From: Macropodus opercularis
Lineage: Eukaryota > Chordata > Actinopteri > Anabantiformes > Osphronemidae
Direction of reading: 5' to 3'
Assembly: GCA_030770545.1 (NCBI GenBank)
Contig: CM061098.1
Location: 4,168,501 to 4,232,500 of the forward strand
DNA: 64,000 bases
Every line of letters starts with the position of its first letter. Positions within the stretch are counted from its first letter, which is position 1. Positions 1 through 13,815 of the stretch are shown in pieces. The position numbers and the translations under genes were made by a program. Below the pieces are notes generated by a model. It saw nothing but the letters and a program-made list of their open reading frames with translations. It had not been told where the DNA came from and searched no databases.

Positions 1-423
1 TGGTCACTTTATTAATTAGATGCACTTATTTAAATCTATAGTGTAATGCTATCCAGTAAATCTTCCGTGAAATCTTTCTTTTGCAAAGCTTCAACACTGA
101 AAGTGTCAGATGATATTATCTTGTTTTGTAGACAAAACACATCTTAGCATAACACACACTGGTTCAAATTTACAGTACAATACCATATGTGGCCCTGTTT
201 CTGAATCTGAGTGTATAAAAAAGAGATTCTTGCTCTTTTGACCGTCACTTACATAGAAATTGATAACAAATTACTTTAGAGAAGATAATCATCCTTGAAT
301 AACGTGTTATGTTTTACAGAGCTTAATGTATTGTCTGGCAACGTATGCTACTAACAGTAGCCCTTCCATCGCTTCCCAGTTCTTTTATAATGATTCTGCT
401 TTTTGTTGGAATCGTAGTCTATT

Positions 424-435
424 AAAAAAAAAAAA
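424..435 (+). repeat. A12 homopolymer
   Basis: Twelve consecutive A residues. No retroposed body or target duplication is seen to its left. Confidence 0.9.
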
Positions 436-3400
436 ACACATTCTCAGATTTTTGTCTCTGAGTAATTCAGCAACGTTTTCTTAACCTGGCTGATGCGGTG
501 GACAACTGGCTAAATGAGTGGGCACTAGAAGAGCCTTGAACGCTGACTCTATTTGTGTGTGAAGTAGGAGTTGCCCTTTTGCCCTAAGTGGGATAATAAG
601 GGCATGCGCTCAATCTCTCCATGCGCTGATACAGGATATTATTAACTCACCATACACTTGAAGTCAAGTGTGTGACTCTGCCATTGTAATTTGTGAAGCT
701 AGAGTTCACCAACCTTTTAAACTTTTGTTATCTGAGAGCGATCAGTGTAGATGTGTGCTGTCTTGTCTTCAAAAAGGCTTGTTTGACTGAAGGAATCAAG
801 CAGCGGCCGCTGAGTTGTGGCTTCCTAAAGGCTGAGGGTCTCAGTGGGTGCAGTGAATGTTATGACAGTCCAGGGTTCGTCATATCTTGACAAATGGAGT
901 TGTTTACATCAGACGCAGCATACAGAGGACACGGCAGAATCAAGACAGATGGCCTTCATTTTTTTTACACATTCTCTCTCATCTCCCTAATAGAACCGGT
1001 GCAGGCTGTTAGGGGCCACGTCAAGGAGGCTTTCATTTAGATTCAGTATAAGAATCAATATTGTCTCTATTTAAAAATCAATCTTTCCGTGTGATTGAGA
1101 TGTTACTGTTTATAGTAATGTGGAGGAATGTTGTTGTTTATGTTTGTGTGGTTTATGCAATATATTTTAAAGCAAAACTACTGATAAACAGTTTTCAACA
1201 TGTATTCTTTACACAGAAGAATTCTGACAATGTTCTGTGGGGGACTAACAATCGCAAGGTATCTTGGGAATGTCGACATGTCACTGTAGTCCTGGCTACC
1301 AGTCAAAGTAACAGAAATCTGCAGTCTGCATGAGGAAGGAGGTGTATCAGGGGAGAGAGGCGGTGTGGTTAGCACTCACTAGACAAGAAAAGTAGGTGGA
1401 TGCTCGATAAACTGAGATGAGATCACCATCAATCTCTCACCCATAGGGAGAAATGCATAGGAGTCCTGTGGCTGAGGATGATGAATTGTGGTTACTTGAA
1501 GAGAGGAAGTTGCTATGATATTTGGCATATTCTGGGGCGCTGTGTAACTCCACTTTGGAGACAAGCCTCAGTATGTTGACAGGCCAGAGAGCACAGCTAT
1601 GAAATCCTCAATGTCTGCTGCACTGCTTATGCAGTGGGACTTTGTGTTTAACTATTTGTACATCAAGGTATGTAGCGATTTCATTTTAAAGACATTACCT
1701 AATGTGGCCTTATACAAGAATATGGTTTTGATGTTGATGTTTTGGGATTTCCACCATACAGAAATACAGTGCACGCCGACAGGCTGTCAATCAAAAATGA
1801 TCCATCTATTACAAACATGTGGGAGGGAGACTAGGAAGCCATCTCTCTGCATTTTGGAGGGAGACGTCTTGAGGGGAGTCACGGTGAGATGGAGAAAAAT
1901 GACCCTTCATTTTTGATGGCAGTGAGAGAGAGGGAGAGCTGACAGTTATCCAAACAGCTTTCCGTGCAGATCCGTGGCTCAGAATCAGTCACGCAGGCAG
2001 TGAGTGTGGTGAACTGGGAGGACAGTGACCCCTGCCAACAGGGCCCCCAGAAAAGAGGCTGTCAAAGAAAAAGACACTTTACACTTAAGTGATGTCTGAC
2101 TTGCCTCTGTGAGTCAAGTGCTCTCTGCATGCACGCATGCAATTTCATCTTTCTCTTAATAGCTCCAGATACTTGCCCACATTGATTTTGGTACCACTGT
2201 GGGAGCAGCTACTGGTCCGGAGGTAACAGTTTTCTATTGATTGAAAAGAGTTAGATGATTAAAATATTGAATCTTTTTTATTTTACTTTTATTTTGTTAG
2301 TGCTACATAATCTAATCACAGCAGACTATAAACGGCATGCCTAACTTGCTATTTAATAGCGCACTGTGACAAAAGATATTCAGCTGCGTGTTGTCGGAAA
2401 CAATAAACCGTCACTCAGTCAAGCATCTCTTTTGAATATCTAGTGTGTGATGGCTCTGCTTCTTACGCAAACTGTCTCTGTTAATGCAATGAACAGCACT
2501 GCAACAGCGCGATAACACTCAAATCTAATACTGTGAGAGGCAAAGTAGTCTCAGAGATCCAACTGTCATAATTGTCTTTTAGTCCAATTTACAGCCTCTA
2601 ATATGAAATGTTACCATCACAGTAATTGTCTATCATTAAGAGAGTGTAAAACTCTTTTATTGTCCCAATTTCTTCTGTAAATAGTTTTGCTTTACAGTCA
2701 TTTAGTATCATTAGGTAACAACAAACCAAATATTCTATGAAAGTCATGTCAAAGAATTGAATAGTCTGTGACTCCATCTATCTCAACAGCCTTGATCCAT
2801 TAAATCAGTCAACACTCATGGTTTACTCAATTAGGCTTTTTCTTCACTAAGCAAGAGAAAAAGACTCGTTAAGGTCAAAACCGATGTTTTTGTTGAACGT
2901 ATTTATCTGGATTATAAAAATCCAGCTGCTGGTGAATTGGTGTCCTTGATCAAGACAAACAAATGCTCAGCAAAAAAGGTTATTGAGAGGCGTAAATGTG
3001 GATATAAAAAAGAAAGTACTCACTGAACATCTCACATCACATCTTTACAGTCAAATCCACCGTGAAATGGAATAAATATGACACGTGTACAGAAGGAGTC
3101 TAGTGAAGAGGCATCTACACACCAAGGTTGTTCACCAGTCGACGCTTCATGTGACGGTGGCAAATAGAAAGATGCTTTTATGAAATCTTAGAGAGCAAGT
3201 GAGAAATTGAAAGAAGGAGGAAGGTTCCGTGATCGAATGATCAAACTACTGTTTATGTAGTATTTGTAATGTATCCCTGTCAAATGATCCTCACCACAAG
3301 GATGTTTGAGATTCCTTTAATCCTAATATATTGTAAATATATTTTTGCCAATTACCCAGAGGTATAAACAGTCGTCTTCCTACAGTTTTTATACAAAGAA

Positions 3401-6400
3401 TCATCTTTAAGTGATTGTGGGCCAGCCCAAGATTAGTTAACCCCACAAAATAGAAGTTCAGCCCTTCAAAAGTACGAAACTCTACCAATCACAGCTTTAT
3501 TCTCACTTGTGAATGCTGTTAAGAGGATTCGATGCAAAAAATGCCCCTAAAGGTCAATCCCATAATTACACTTCTTTTATCTAAGTGGAGAGTGTCACAA
3601 ATCCAATCATCACCTGAATGAGGGATCCCCAATCTTCTAGTGAAAATGAGTTGGTTCAGAACTATGCTCTTACGTTATTGCACTTACATTATCCACAGCG
3701 AAGCACAAAACACCTTTAGCGACTAGTGTCTCTGCCTTGACATAATTGATCTTTTGAGGGTGCTGAGCTGCAGGATTCAAATAAGGGCCCAAATAAGTAG
3801 GTATGTCTTGGTACATGTCTCTTCCTCCTCTATTATGTGCCGCATTGCAAGAAGGACTTTGTTTTATCTCCCATGTCTGATTTTTGCCTTACCTCTCCAA
3901 TGTCCTAATGGGGAGCATGTGGTTAGACTAATTGCTTTTGTGATTTGTGAATGGGATGTTTTTCCTTCGATAGGAAAAGGAATTGTTTGATTTTTGTCAG
4001 GTTTCTGTAGTTGTCAACTGGTTGGTTGGCAGGTGGGATTGGCAGCTGGGCGTTTCTTAATGTTGCTAGAGAGAATGGCTCTCTCTGTCACAAGCCAAAA
4101 CTCTTCTTACCTCTAGAAACAATAATCTTCCCATGAGACACCCAGTGGATTCCTGTAAAGAGAAGTGTTTTTTTCCTACATGGCAATATCTGGTTCAAAA
4201 ACACATTTTCCACCAAGCACTAAGTAGTTGGACTTTATTTTGTGGTACACAGCCTCACAATGGTGGCACACAAATGGCACTTAGAAAAATGGACTGTACT
4301 GTAAATAAAACAGCACAAGCTCAGCACGCACTTTGCAGCAGTAACAGCACTGCATATTGATTTAGAGTGGAAAGTTAAATGAAATAGGTCAGACAAATTG
4401 TAGGTAAAGATGGAGTAGCACAAATGTCAGCATGGTTTGGTGGTCAGTTTTTTTTATTATTTCACTGTTAACCTGACTGCACATTTAGACAGAAAAACCG
4501 TTTAATGGCAAAATGGCCATTGATTAGAAAATAAGAATTGTTTTTGATTTTCACCAAACAATGTGGATCTGCAAATTTAAAAGAAACAAGCAAGTTGTAT
4601 CAAGCCAGACGCGTTTTTGGTACAACGACTGAGGGTTATTCTCCCTGTGAGGTCCTTAGTAGCTTAAATTGTGATTAGCTTCTATTAACCTAAAAGACGA
4701 TAGAAACAATAAAATGAATGTTTGCAGGACGTCCATATCAGTCACAAACGTGAAAATTAAACATAGCTTTATCTACATAAAAGCATAAAAGTAATGGCAT
4801 TCATGTATTTACTGCATATAGAGACGTCTTCGTATTAGAATTTGTGACAACAGCTTATGACTGCATCATGAAATACAGCTCAGCCAGTGCTGTAGTTCCA
4901 TTCTGGTGACATTAGCAGACACACATCCCGCTCATCCAACTGCCTGCTGACTACGCCAGAAGGGTACAATGCATGAGATTGCAACTTTCCAGGGATCTCT
5001 GTAAAGATTCCCTGAAATATTGTAAAATGAAGTCTCCCTTCGATAATTGAGTGTTGTTAAGAACCAAAGCGATAATAAAGGATTACTGAGTGCGTACAAT
5101 TGGGTGTTGGAAGCCATGTTAAAAATGCAGTGTGGACTAGTTTGCTGTGTGGTGCCAAAAACAAAATGACTGTCTGTTCTTATTTTTAGGTCATGATTAA
5201 TTTGTGGCGGTGCAGGTTTTGTGCTGCGTGTTAATTAATGCAAAATAAGCAAGACTATTGAATTTATGAATAACATCATCACAAAGGGAGAATGGTTGCG
5301 CTTACCAGCCTAAGGCTCATATTCAGTCATACTAAGAACCACAGTTGTCAGGCTATGACAATTATTCAACTTGCATCCTTACTAAGCTTATGTAAGGGTG
5401 GTTAATATGAATATTTTTTTCTAAGCAAGTTCAAACCTGTTCAAACCTGACTGTTTCCTGTTGTCCTCTGCAATATTAGTTTCATCCACCAAAATCAAAT
5501 GAAACGAATGCATTAGTCTTCTCCAAAGCATTTTGTTATTCCTGAAGTTATTTTTGTCATCTTAATGTCTCCTAAAGTTAGTGCGTCATGACGATACCTA
5601 GAGGGAAAAATATGGACAAAACTCAAATGACTCACCTCTTTCCAGGCCTAAGGTTGTCCCTTTCAATTTGGATCATGGCTGTTTTGGTGAGGTGGGGCCA
5701 TTTTGAAGCCAGATTGTTTATGCTACATGGTCATTGGGAGTTCATGCTGAGCAACAAAGCTCACTTTTTCAGCGATTCAATTTTGTTGCATTCCAGAGGC
5801 TACTCTCTCAGATTAGCACAATGGGGATTATCCCACCCAGCCTTTGGTGATCCTTCAACCGGCTGAGAGAGGCAGTGGCAGCAAGGAGGTGTGGATGGAA
5901 ACAGGACAGTTATCAGAGACATTACAAGGACAAAGACAAAGAAGTAGACAAATCCTAAACTGATGTTTTTGATGTTGCAGGCTACATTCATGTCAAAATT
6001 AATACACACAACATCCTTCAATTATCAAACATCACCATGCTTTTAGGCAGCACGTGTGTTTAGCTACCAGATGTGTGCTGTAACACCATGGCCTAGTTTA
6101 CATTCATGGCAAGTGCTGAGGTTTGTGTTGGACACCACCAGCATGGTACATATAGAGTGGACTCAACACTCAGGCTCCAGCGCTGTGTATTTTCTAGAGG
6201 TGGAGTGACAGCCCTGTGCATTATACATATAGCTACTGTTGAAAGCGAATAAAGGAGTAACTTCATTACATGATAGCTTTCAATTTCTGTGGTGACAAGC
6301 AGTCTTGTGTTTGATGAGTGATATGTATTGTATTTTCCCAGTATTCTGTATGTTTCTCAGTGTGTAAAGTACGCTGTGTTAGACCCTGTGTCTGTATCCA

Positions 6401-6457
6401 AACTGTCAGATGTCGTATGTAAGTGTCAAGTTATTTCATGTGCATGACAAATACACG

Positions 6458-6471
6458 GAGCCTTCTGGTGG
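6458..6471 (-). promoter_or_regulatory. Weak CTCF-like motif, two mismatches
   Basis: The minus strand reads CCACCAGAAGGCTC. The CCACCAGA half is perfect, but two positions of the second half differ from consensus. Confidence 0.2.
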
Positions 6472-8175
6472 AGATGCATCGACTAAGCAGAGGGTTAAAT
6501 GTTGCAGTAGTTTTAGTCTTGATTGAAATGCAGTGATGGTTCTTGTCAGCACGTTTGTCTGCGCTACCTCTAGAGTATATTTAAGAGGTGTCACGCAGGA
6601 TTCCATCCACGGGCTTTTGTTGACAATGAAAATAATAGATTTGGATGGCTTTCAAAATTAAAATGCCAAAATCTTTTATCAGTAATGGACCACTGTCAAG
6701 CACATGATGACATGCCGTTCTCTGCCATGTAATGCCTGAAATTACTGCAGGTGATACAGACTGTGTCACTGGCCACTTTGCTGATGAACATGTATGATAT
6801 AACAGAACATAACTTAATCAGTTGTTACTTCGCCCATGACCTTATGTTGCAACTGGTAAGGTTTTACACATCTTTATGTCATAATCCAATATACTGCAAA
6901 ATAAATTATTATTCCATTACGTCTTGTATCAAGAATCTGCATTTAGACAATAAATGGTAATTAGATCTGTCTCGAACAGTACAGCTGTCTGAGTATACAC
7001 ACACCAGTACTGACAAGTACTATATTATATGTACCACAAAACATCTCATGAGTTAGATAAAGGCTAAAGTGTAATATAGGAGCAATCATTTATTACATAT
7101 TGTTGGAAAGTGTTTGATTAATTAGCTCTTCAGCTATATTTCCAGTTTTGCGTGTCAGTGGCAGGTTTCCTATAGGGCATATAAAGAAAAAGTGCTTCTA
7201 TAAGAAAGTGTGAGCATGGCTGATAATGTGGTCGTGTGCATAACAAATATGAATGTATTGAGCTCCATGTATCACATGCACCAAATCTTAAATATTACAT
7301 TTTAAAACGCTGATGTACATCCTAAATATTTGATTTGTCATACATAAACGTGTGCATCACTATGATTTGACTTGAAGTATGAGTCACATAATTTTCTGCT
7401 CATTCAAGCACAAACGTGTAGATAATGTTGACTTTTACTTAGACCCACTTTAATGCACCAGTGCAGTATATGCCTAATTTGAATCACAGTTTATAACGTT
7501 ATTACTTTTGACCATATTTCACTGCACTTAGTAAAACCAGTAATAGTATTATTTACAAAATCTGCCTGCCTGAGTCCCAGACCTACAATTTTCGTCCACT
7601 GCCACTACTTATGGATTCAGACCCACAAAATATAGATGAGCGGTACCAGTCAGTTGAGTATGCATAATGATGTGCAGTGAGTGACTCACGCCAAGGCTGA
7701 ATCCCATTGTGTGGACTTTGGACTACAGGGCGAACGCTCACAAACTTAGATGACACATTGCTGAGATCTCAAGGCTGAGTCCACAAGAGGCTAAGTGTCT
7801 GGGTTAGAAGAGAATGTGCTAGTCACTGTGAATCATAAAGAGGAGTAAATGTGATCTTAGCCAGATAAATGTGGGATATTTCATGACTAAAATGAATAAG
7901 TAGTAGTACATAGGTTCTCTGCCAGAATGCAGTTCTAGTTCAACCTTAGTTTGGAGGTTCGAATTGTGTAGTTTTGTTGTTGTGGGCATCGAGTGGGCTA
8001 ATAAGTGTTCTGTCAGTTAGACACGTACGACACCTCCAGAAGTCGACAATGAATCACTTCATTCCTGAACCACCCCCATCACTGTGTGCTGTTCCTGGCT
8101 TTGGTAATATATGCACAAGTCAAGTAAATCTGAACGTGTAATTGTGTGGAAATGCCGTCAAAAACTGTTATTGTT

Positions 8176-8190
8176 GTTGTCCCGGACAAC
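8176..8190. repeat. Perfect short inverted repeat abutting LINE copy 1
   Basis: GTTGTCCCGGACAAC has 7-base arms around a single C and ends exactly where the LINE tail begins. It also resembles an RFX site with a three-base spacer. Confidence 0.4.
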
Positions 8191-8830
8191 TTCAGTTCAA
8201 TTCAGTTTTATTTATGTAGTCACAATGAAAGTCATCTCAAGGCACTTTACTAAGTAAGGTTTAAGGTTTTACACAACTATATAGAAAACCCAAGAAATCC
8301 CACTTGAGAAAGCTTTTCAGTTGAAAAAACAGTCAATAAACTGTACTTTAAATATTTAATTTACAGCAGAGAGGAAAAATTCCCTCTTTATAGATGTAGA
8401 AACCTCCAGCATAACCAGGTCCTACGTGGGCGGCCACATGCCTCAACCAGTTGGGGCAAAGGGACAGAGAAGAGAGAAAGGAGGTACAGGAGGGAAAAAA
8501 GGAAAGGAAACAAAACACAGACAGGATGGTTGGGCCAGTAACTGCACACTGGAGGCACACAGCTCTGAGTCTGACAGTACCTGTAGATGAGGATGGTGAG
8601 AGGGAGAAGCGCAACTGAAAGTTGGCACATGTGGTACAATGATGGCATGAGGGGGGAAAGGTGAGGAAACTAGAGGAGCTCAGTGCATGTAAGGAGGTCC
8701 CCAGCATCTAAATCTATAGCTGCACAACTAAGAGATGGTTCAGAGTGACCCGAGCGTCTCTAACTACAAGCTTCAGCAGAAAAAGGCCTCATGGTCTTGG
8801 TGCTTAAAAAAAAACTCTATTAAGACACTA
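8191..8830 (-). mobile_element. Degenerate 3' region of a teleost LINE (copy 1)
   Basis: This is a 3' fragment of a non-LTR retrotransposon in minus orientation. Its 3' tail begins at 8191 with the ttcagttcaattcag tail, followed by ctcaaggcactttac (8236-8250). Further landmarks of this widespread fish repeat are the aacctccagc block (8401), cggccacatgcc with ttgggg (8430-8456), aggaggtccccagc (8691-8704) and aactaagagatggttcag (8727-8744). The same landmarks occur in the same order in the plus-strand copy at 37310-37745. No reverse transcriptase frame survives. The boundary near 8830 is approximate, and I do not assign a family name. Confidence 0.75.
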
Positions 8831-9105
8831 CTGTTACATGTCGTATACAACTCACAAAATGTGTCCTTGCTGAGGCTGAAAGCTGCTGCTAAGCAAGAGA
8901 GGAAGCGTTTGTTTATTTCATCACTGGTTTAATGTAACTGATTGTGAACGTCTTCAATGACGTCTTCCTAACTAATTTTGGCTCACATTGAAGATGACAC
9001 TCTTCTCTCACACATGATCGAAGCCAACATCTGTGCAAGCATTGTGATGTCATTACCCAGAATGCATTGCCAATAACATAAGCAGTTTACTGAAAAGGGT
9101 TTTTT

Positions 9106-9121
9106 AAACATGTACATGTTT
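9106..9121. repeat. 16-bp perfect palindrome
   Basis: AAACATGTACATGTTT equals its own reverse complement. No further symmetry extends outward. A role is not evident. Confidence 0.4.
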
Positions 9122-12100
9122 TATACATGTAAGTCAACGATAATAGCCAGTGTTCCTTGAGAAGTGTGGGTCTTTGTGTGAGGGATCTGCCAGGTTGGTA
9201 TTATAGGAGGACAATCTACATCAGAAGAAATGACCCTGGGCTTTCTAACTATGTTCTGATATTTTATGCGCAAAAACTAATTGCTAATAAAAATAACTGT
9301 TAATTACAGTAACACCGTGGAGCTCGTGGCAGCCTTGCAGCACTGGACTGCAACGTTTCACTTTAAATTCCCTTGAATAACACATCTCCTCACATTTGGC
9401 CTGTACAAAGAAAAGCCAAGGACTCCTGAACAGAGGGAGGAAACGAGGAGGATGTTTCTTACATCGAACTGCCACGAGGACAAACGCTTCGCTTTATCAG
9501 CAATATACAGTATACTTTACATGGGTTAAAACAGCAAATTGTTTCATTACATGAAAACACGAAGAGCCTAGGGAGGCTGCTGTTAAACCAGAGACGCAAA
9601 AAGCCATATTAAATGTCCTCAGGTCCTGGGAATGAATGAAAGGCAGAGCAGTTCCTGAAATGTAGGCAAGAGTAAGACTGAATTAATACATTTAGATTGT
9701 GTTTAAAAGGGTCAGTTCACTGCTGACGATCTAGCTTTTATAATGTTGGCTTGTTTGTGAACTAACTAGTGAGAAAGGGTCCGGTGACTTCAGCAGTACA
9801 CTGGCACTGATATTCAGCTAAAAGATCTCAAACAAGACCCAAGGTGGTCCCACAGTCCTGTGCCGGTAGCTGGGTGTAAACAAGTGCACCAGCGCCACAT
9901 CTGTTTTGTTGTTAAGTCCTATTTTCTTGCCTGGCTGTTATGTGTGAAACCTTTTATTTGTCCACAGCTTGTGGACCTTCCTGACAATGCCATCTGTGGT
10001 TACTAGGGAGCTTTGTGATGCAGCTGCAGAGCCTCGGTTCATGACTTGCAGTGATGCCAATGTAATTTTGATGCTGCCATCCTAGCTTTGTTTCTAACTC
10101 TAGCACAAAACTGAATCTTAAAATATAATTTCGGGTCCTTAGGGACTGCAACTGGCAATGATTCCAGGTAATATACATGTCATGTACAGCACACTACTGT
10201 CTTATTCCAGGATAGTTTTACACATTTAATATTTGCACACTTCAAAATAATAGCAAATTAATCATATATTATACTAAAGCATTGGTGGTAAATAGGACAA
10301 GTCATAAGTCATTTTTACATATAAACCATCTCAATAAGTATAAACATTTTAGAGTAACTTTCTTAGTATACAGTGTGGTTATCAGGGCATGGATGTATTG
10401 AATTATGTTGTGCATCAGTTTTCATCGATTGGGACGATGGGGTTGTTTTAAACATTTTTTGTGGACATTTGTCATGCAAATAAGGGATTGTAAATTCCAA
10501 ATTAGTTTTCCTTCCCTTCTCTCTCGCTATTTCTCATTGTCACTCACATACAGCCATCACCTTACCATCCACCTCCCTCAGAGACGTTCAAGTTTGATGG
10601 TCTGATCCGACAAAGAGGAAATTACTATCATGGGATTTTCTGATTGATGGCAGTAGTTATCCATCAGTACACAGAACGTGGAGAGCGGGTTTAGTGTGTC
10701 ATGTGTAATATGAATTCAGCACAAACTTCATTGGTAGTTTGGTGCAGTGTCATCTTCATATATTTTCACCACTTAATTCTATGTGAACATGTCCAGTAAT
10801 TTAGTATTATTGTCATGCCTGTCTTATTTCTTTGTTTCTGTAATACATCACTGTATGACTATCACAAGACCAACCGCCATACTGTGACACACAGCTCCTG
10901 AAATCTGGGGGATGTAATCTTTATGTCCCGAAAGACTGAAAAAGAATTGACAGGTGAGATATACAAGGAAAATATTCGGCTTGGCATCGGTTTGCATTTC
11001 GGTATAATTATATAAAAAGAAGGTGTCCAATTAATTGTTGCCGCTAATTATTCTACCCCAAGTAATTAAACAATTATAAAAGGGCACCATCAGTGGCATT
11101 CACCCACAGTCTGACATTTTAAAATATCACTTAAAAAAAACAACATTTAGATTATGGATTTTCATTTACAGACAAGACTGTGTATGTGTTTGATCATTTA
11201 CAAAGAAGGCTTTACTGTATAATGATTACTAATTTATCTGACTTATTTTTCTGACAGTAATCTTTCTCTATAAAAATAATTGCGGTACAGAGATAAAACT
11301 AAGAAAACAAACCTGTCTCTTTTGTTTGTCTTTGTCACAGTAGCAGCAGAATAGAAAATGATAGCCACTTGTTTGTGCGTAGATGTGCACCTCCAACGCA
11401 AAGTCTTGGCTTAGTGACGACTGATTTTGGATTTGTCTGCAAACTGAGTCGGCAGGATCTTGTCATGTTCATTTGCTTCAAGAGAAGTGTAGAAGCCACA
11501 GCTCCTGAATTCCAGCCTCTTGCGCTTTCTCTCTCCTTGTTGTTTCTGGTGTGTGGCAGTACGCTGACTTGCACCTAAAAGGTCTTTGCCAAGTGCGTGA
11601 ACAGAAAATTGTGCCCAAACCTTTGACTAAAGTCTCCCTAAACAGTGGGGCTCTGCCTGCAACACAGGCTCTATTTGTGGCACTCCTCTACCTCAGCACC
11701 CTGGCGTCCTGCTTGAGAGAACAAGGCTAGAAATGCAACACTGCCCCCACTTGGTTGACAGGAGAACCACACCAACAACAGGCTGTCACGTCTCGTGGGT
11801 ACGTCAAGTAAAATTGCCTGGAAATTTGTCAGGGGTTGGATTGAGGAGCAAAGTGGCAGGAGATGCTTGAGGTGATATGTGGGGATTTTTAGACAGCTGT
11901 GCACAGGTTGACATCATTGCAGGGTCTGCAGAACGTTCAGCGTCCTGACAAACAAGGAATGGGGGGGGGTGGCTAACGGAAACGAAACTGAGCTTCCCTA
12001 GAGGTAAGAGGTGAATGCTGACATGGCGGAAATTAATTCCAGCTAGTGGCTAGTGTGTCATGCGTCTCTGTCACAGGAATTAGGCACGTGTTGCATTGCG

Positions 12101-13749
12101 TTTGATTAGCTGGCTGCCATGTTGGCTTTGCTAAGGTGAAATGGTGAAGCTGGTCAGAGCCAACTCAACTGGACTCAGAGATTTAGATTCAGTCCATGTA
12201 AATGTGAAGGGCACACAGACCATTCTGAAAACGTGACCTCTTTGCACGTCAATGAAGACAACCTTTGACGTGGCTTGATGGTGATCAGGGTAATGATTTC
12301 TTTTTGCAGTGGGATTCCAGCATTTTCATGCGCTGGAAGTGATAATGAGCAGAACACTGTTCCTATGTGTGGGTGTGGGTGACAACTGAAGACTGACAAG
12401 GCTCATTCAGTTAAGAGGAGACATTTCTTCTCGTCTAACCTTTTGTCTCCAACTAAGCTTACATTTAAGCAGGAGTCAGCTTTTATTGGAAATGGTGATG
12501 TCCTAACAGTGTCTGTAAGCAAAGGATTGCAGTAGGAGTTTAAATTCTTCTAGCTTTCTTTTCATCACACTCTCACTTTCAGAGACATGTCACAATTTAG
12601 CTTGTGTTTTTTTGGCTTTCCTTAAATAGCTCCAGTTTCCCAAGGTGAGTCTAAAAGTACATCATTGGAAGACGCTGTGTTGCTAACAGGGTAAACAGCC
12701 AGGTAGGTGTGAAATCACTAAACTTTATTCAGGGCCTTTTTGTTAAATAAGTTTGTTTAAAATTTGCATTAAGAAAAGAGGGAGGCACATGAGAGAAGCC
12801 TCTTTGATCCAGGTCTACTGTTTGTTATTGTAAAAGTTGTTGATCACCTTCCTTTGTCAGGCTAATGGACAAAGGCTAAAGACATAATGTCTACGGATAC
12901 AATACTGAAACGTTCAAATTCTCAAGAATGAAAAATTGGTGTCAGCAAATGGCTCTTTCATAAACAACCTGAAAGAAAGAAAATCAGGTTTGTACAGTTG
13001 TACTTGAACACATTATTGGACTAGTAACTTGCAGCTTATTGGCATTATTCAACATGTCTACTTAGTTTTACAGATCGAAATGTACCCGAGTTAGAAAATT
13101 CCAAAAGTTGAGTTAGTATTCTATACACATATGATTAGCTCCATACACAGAGCAGAACTGTTTTCATACACTCACATTGATGTTTGTTTGCCCATAAGTA
13201 TGAAAAGAAAGTTGGGTAAATTATTATTTATTGGCTTTGGATCAAACCTGTGATGTATTAATGTGTGAATGTCTGTTCGTGCTCCGTGGAGAAAGCAGAA
13301 TACAGGACATAAACACACTATAAATAATTAATTGCTTATCATAAAGTGTTTGGCACAGGAAACATTGTTTCCCCCTGAAGATTGTGCGACCTCCAAACTT
13401 CACCATCACCAACTAGGTGTCTGTCTGAATATGTTTTGAATATTTCCTGTATACTGTTTGACAGATAGAAAACAAACAACACCCCTGGGAGAAACTTCCC
13501 ATGTGAGCTCCCTACTGTGCGGATACACAAGCTCCGTGCTTTTGTCAGCAAAGGTCATTTAATTCTCAGTCATTTCAAAACCACATCTCTTTCTGAGTTT
13601 CTCTCACTTTCTGCCACCCAAATGACCCCACACGCAGCTCACCCTTTACTCGTCGATGGTGTGCTTCTGCTAAGCCTTTAGTTACACAGCCCTCTGCTCC
13701 CTTTGATAATCTTCCACCGTGTCTTCTTGCCTCCAGTTCCCCTCCAGTG

Positions 13750-13815
13750 CTGGGTTACTGCCTGGTTGCTGCCTGGTCCAGCTGGCTGCTGACTGACTAA
13801 ATGACTGACTGATTG
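13750..13815 (+). repeat. Short imperfect tandem repeats
   Basis: About three imperfect copies of an 11-base ctgcctggtt-like unit are followed by two tgactgact doublets. This is simple-sequence expansion with no coding potential. Confidence 0.45.

Larger units (their letters stand above)
1..8175. other. Intergenic, no gene recognised
   Basis: Unique AT-rich sequence. The longest open frame is 105 codons (1599-1916) and shows no recognisable domain. No tRNA-like box A/box B pair, transposon ends or long tandem repeats were seen. A weak CTCF-like site lies at 6458. The stretch around 2150-2900 has CNE-like texture, but this is an impression only. Confidence 0.6.
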
